From the NCBI GenBank assembly GCA_037074705.1, contig CM073590.1, forward strand, positions 185,040,746 to 185,104,745: a DNA stretch of 64,000 bases, written 5' to 3'. The first letter of the stretch is position 1, and every line of letters begins with the position of its first letter. Shown here piece by piece: positions 61,096 to 64,000 of the stretch. The position numbers and the translations under genes are program-made. The notes under the pieces were generated by a model. That model had not been told where the DNA came from. It did not search any database and saw only the letters and a program-made list of their open reading frames with translations. The stretch is from Zhengitettix transpicula (taxonomy: Eukaryota > Arthropoda > Insecta > Orthoptera > Tetrigidae).

Positions 61096-62764
61096 TCAGA
61101 CGTAAATTATTCATTTTTTTATTTAAGGTTCGAATAAGAAATTTACTGAATTATTTTTTGAAAATATTTCGTTTGCATAATGTTAACCGCCAACTTAATT
61201 TTCATTATGTAGTTTCTGCTTTCAAATGGACGATTTAAATTAGTGTTACTTCTGATGGTTTGACGTAATACGCTTTGCGACACATTTCCAGAGGTGTTGT
61301 GATTTACTATGCCGTTTTTTACATTCCCATAAATTGCGTCATTGAAATCATTTCCGTTGGTATATTAGAAGTACTTGAAGCAGCCTATAAAGCCACCATA
61401 AACATGAAACGCAGGTGACTCAGTCAGTGCGGCAATTTCGCTACCTCAGACCGCGGAGATGGAAAACTGCTCGTTTCACGCCAAACCTTAATTGATTCGC
61501 ACAAGACTCTGAAGACGTTTAAGAAATTATTGATGGATTATACTTTGGTATGTCTACATTACTGCACTACTACTATTCACCGACATTGATGTTGACGTTT
61601 AAGGATTTTCTTATCTCGCTAATTTTACCACAAAGGGGGTGATAGCCAATGGATAATTTTTGAATAAAATAAATACAATTTCTAAATATTCATCTATTAA
61701 CTGATATTACTATTGAATTATTTCATTTTATGTAATTATTTCAAATTTCTTGGTCTTGTCCTTTATGTGTATTGTAATTCAAGAGTTTTTATTTACTTTT
61801 ATATGTTTTCAATGTATTGTCATGTCCTAATATATTATTATTTAGTTCGGAATGAGCCTCTCTCTGTTCAGGGTTCCCGTGGGGAAAACAAACTGAATTT
61901 TAATGGACACACTTAATGTTGAAGCAAATTTAAAGTGATTTACTGACTTTTTTACACTGCTTGTTGACCAAAAAAAAAAAAGCCCAAAGATGCCGGTCTT
62001 TCAGCTCAGAGATAAGACACTCGTCATCTTCCTCATCTCTCTGGCCAAAAACCATACGTTTAAAATCATTTCATTACAATATATACTATGGTATATATAT
62101 GAACCATATTTTATATCAGTTTTGTTTTACTTCTTGTAGTAACACATCCACGTAGCTTTTCTATTTCGTAAACGACTCCTGTGAATTTCCATTTTCAGTT
62201 TTCCAGAATCTTCGAAGTAATTTTCAAATTTTACATAGTGGTAAAATTTTGATACGGCGCTTCGGTAAATTTCCCGATGGATCAGGATCTGTTGGAAAGA
62301 ACCAGTATAGTAATTTTGCCTGATGTTTGACTCTCGCTTTTCCCTTGACATTTGACCCCTACGGTCTTCCGATTCTGCGATGAGACTTTTCCCAATTAGG
62401 TTGAGCGTCAGCCAATACCCACATTAAGATACTATGGAATTTCATCACAAAGAGGAGTTTTAGTTCTTACTTCTCTTGTAACTAAGGAAAATTGTCGTGG
62501 GGTAATAAATACCCAGATAAATAATACAAAGAATATTCTGAAAACGAAACGCGTGACTATTTCGCTAGAGTAAATTCCTATAATTCTTCACAAAGAAAAA
62601 ATTTAAACTGCACGAAATGTTCAACGTATTTTTAACGGAAATTGTATTATTTGGAATTTTAATGATGACGTAGCGGAAGCATTAGATTATAAATATATGG
62701 TTAAAAAAAGACGAATCATAAAAAGGGTGCGTAAAAATTACACATGTTCGAAATTAAACTTCAT
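61096..62764. other. Unassigned spacer
   Basis: No gene or repeat recognised. Confidence 0.35.
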
Positions 62765-62855
62765 ATTCTTAGCACCTGAAGATAGGAACAAAGTTTGCAG
62801 AAACGTTGTGTGGTATTTATATCTTCACTTCTTTTGTTTGTATTTGGCTATTTGA
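62765..62855. mobile_element. Foldback MITE family A, half copy (A7)
   Basis: TTCTTAGCACCTGAAGATAG, GCAGAAACGTTGTGTGGTAT and TTCTTTTGTTTGTATTTGGC follow in family order. Confidence 0.7.
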
Positions 62856-63089
62856 TGTTGTTATTAAATTTCAAAAGAAATATATATTTTTCATTTTAAA
62901 CTTCATAAAAATAATTATTTTTCTGCGGCGGAAGAGAGAATGTCCTACATCAAAAAGTCTTAATAAACATGTATTCGATGGTTTTTGTAATATGTTTATT
63001 ACATTTCCTTTCAAAATACAAAGTAGTAAAAATGAGAATATAAAGGAAGGATTACTAGTTTACACGTCACGTCTGAAAAGGAGGCAATG

Positions 63090-63245
63090 TGAGGGCCATC
63101 CCTGTTGTGGCCCCTTTAGTTTAATCCTATAGGAAGAAATAGGGGGAATGCGGAAGGATAAAGTAAGGTATCTGAGGTTTAACTACGTCCCCCAAGCATT
63201 TGTCTATAATGTCCCTGGGCTTTATGATGACTGGATATGGGGAGA
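63090..63245. repeat. Repeat family C, B-like fragment
   Basis: GGGGGAATGCGGAAGGATAA, GAGGTTTAACTACGTCCCCC and GTCCCTGGGCTTTATG match the B modules at 7761-8134 in order. Confidence 0.45.
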
Positions 63246-64000
63246 TTGATGTGGAGACGCTCGTTTCTCGATAGTAATCGGTATGTGATAAGTATTGCAT
63301 GTTTAAATCTATATTTTTAATGAGACTAATTCTGATTGGTGGTTTGGTCATTAACGTAGTATGCCATTACATCACTTCCGTTACACACAAACTTAAGTTT
63401 AACTTTAATCATGTAAGAAGAAGAGTCTTAGTTACGTTGTGAAACGAATGTTGTTTATTATGAAGGACTAACGTTAGGCGCTGTCAAATGTGAATATATT
63501 TTGATGTTCAATTCTCAAAATACTGAACTGCAAATTTATTTTGTGAAATGCGAAATATTTACGGATTCCCGTCATGTCACGGAACGTGCCGGGTCTTTTT
63601 GTGAATAATTACCATTCTGTGTTGATATATTTTACCTTAAAATTTTAAGGTAGTATTATTTGTAATTATTTAGTAAGTGCGATTTCTATAAATTCTTTAA
63701 ATAATTGTCCGATGAAGTAACGTTACACAACTCAACGCATAATATTATGTATAACATGCTGAATGGAAATAAAAAGGGTTCACGTTAAATGTGTTTAAAT
63801 TTGTTAAAATATCAAAATATCACAAGACTGCAACCATACCAACGAAGGAAGACCGGCTGAGCTTAGGAAAATTAACTTAACGATAAAATAAAAAAAATAA
63901 CAAACGTAGTATTCCGGTTCAAAAATGCAAAACAATCTGGAGATGCTACAATACTACGAGGGTGGTCTGAAACGTTTCCTACCCAACAATAATACAATAG
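63246..64000. other. Unassigned end of window
   Basis: No feature was recognised. Confidence 0.35.

Overview
The window looks like nuclear DNA of an insect. It is AT-rich, its genes carry GT-AG introns of 0.1-3.5 kb, the spacers are long and full of transposon debris, and the protein families present (kraken/SERHL-type hydrolases, RCL1, Rab28, NOP2) are animal ones with insect-like sequence. The style and variety of the repeats (tRNA-headed SINEs, several foldback MITE families, mariner, hAT, PIF/Harbinger, jockey-like LINE, Helitron-like tails, LTR debris) would suit a large polyneopteran genome such as a cockroach or termite, but that is inference. No bacterial, CRISPR or operon features are seen. 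Layout: 1-4.7 kb is gene-poor, with a Harbinger transposase fragment and a nearly palindromic foldback element. 4.7-17.6 kb (minus strand) holds three tandem copies of a SERHL/kraken-like alpha/beta-hydrolase exon. All three begin at a phase-1 splice acceptor, yet only one 5' exon (17435-17573) could be recognised, upstream of all three, so the locus may be three genes or one gene with a shared first exon and alternative terminal exons. 17.6-25.4 kb is spacer with SINE, hAT and MITE copies. 25.5-26.6 kb is an intronless RCL1 gene (+). 28.1-30.8 kb is a complete five-exon Rab28 gene (-) with unusual residues at two positions used for GTP hydrolysis. 32.7-35.0 kb is a decayed mariner element next to an LTR and primer-binding site. 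38.0-47.7 kb is a complete eleven-exon NOP2 (NSUN1) gene (+), whose 3.5-kb intron 5 carries LTR debris, MITEs and a foldback element with 66-bp perfect inverted repeats around a tRNA-like gene. 48.7-64 kb has no recognised host gene: a GTF2IRD2-like hAT remnant, a jockey-like LINE, a SINE, a 1.55-kb element with 186-bp inverted repeats, a Helitron-like tandem block and more MITEs. RCL1 and NOP2 both act in nucleolar ribosome production (18S processing and 28S m5C/60S assembly); nothing in the sequence shows that they are co-regulated. All exon joins were made by eye from splice sites, reading frame and family similarity; no database search or transcript evidence was available.
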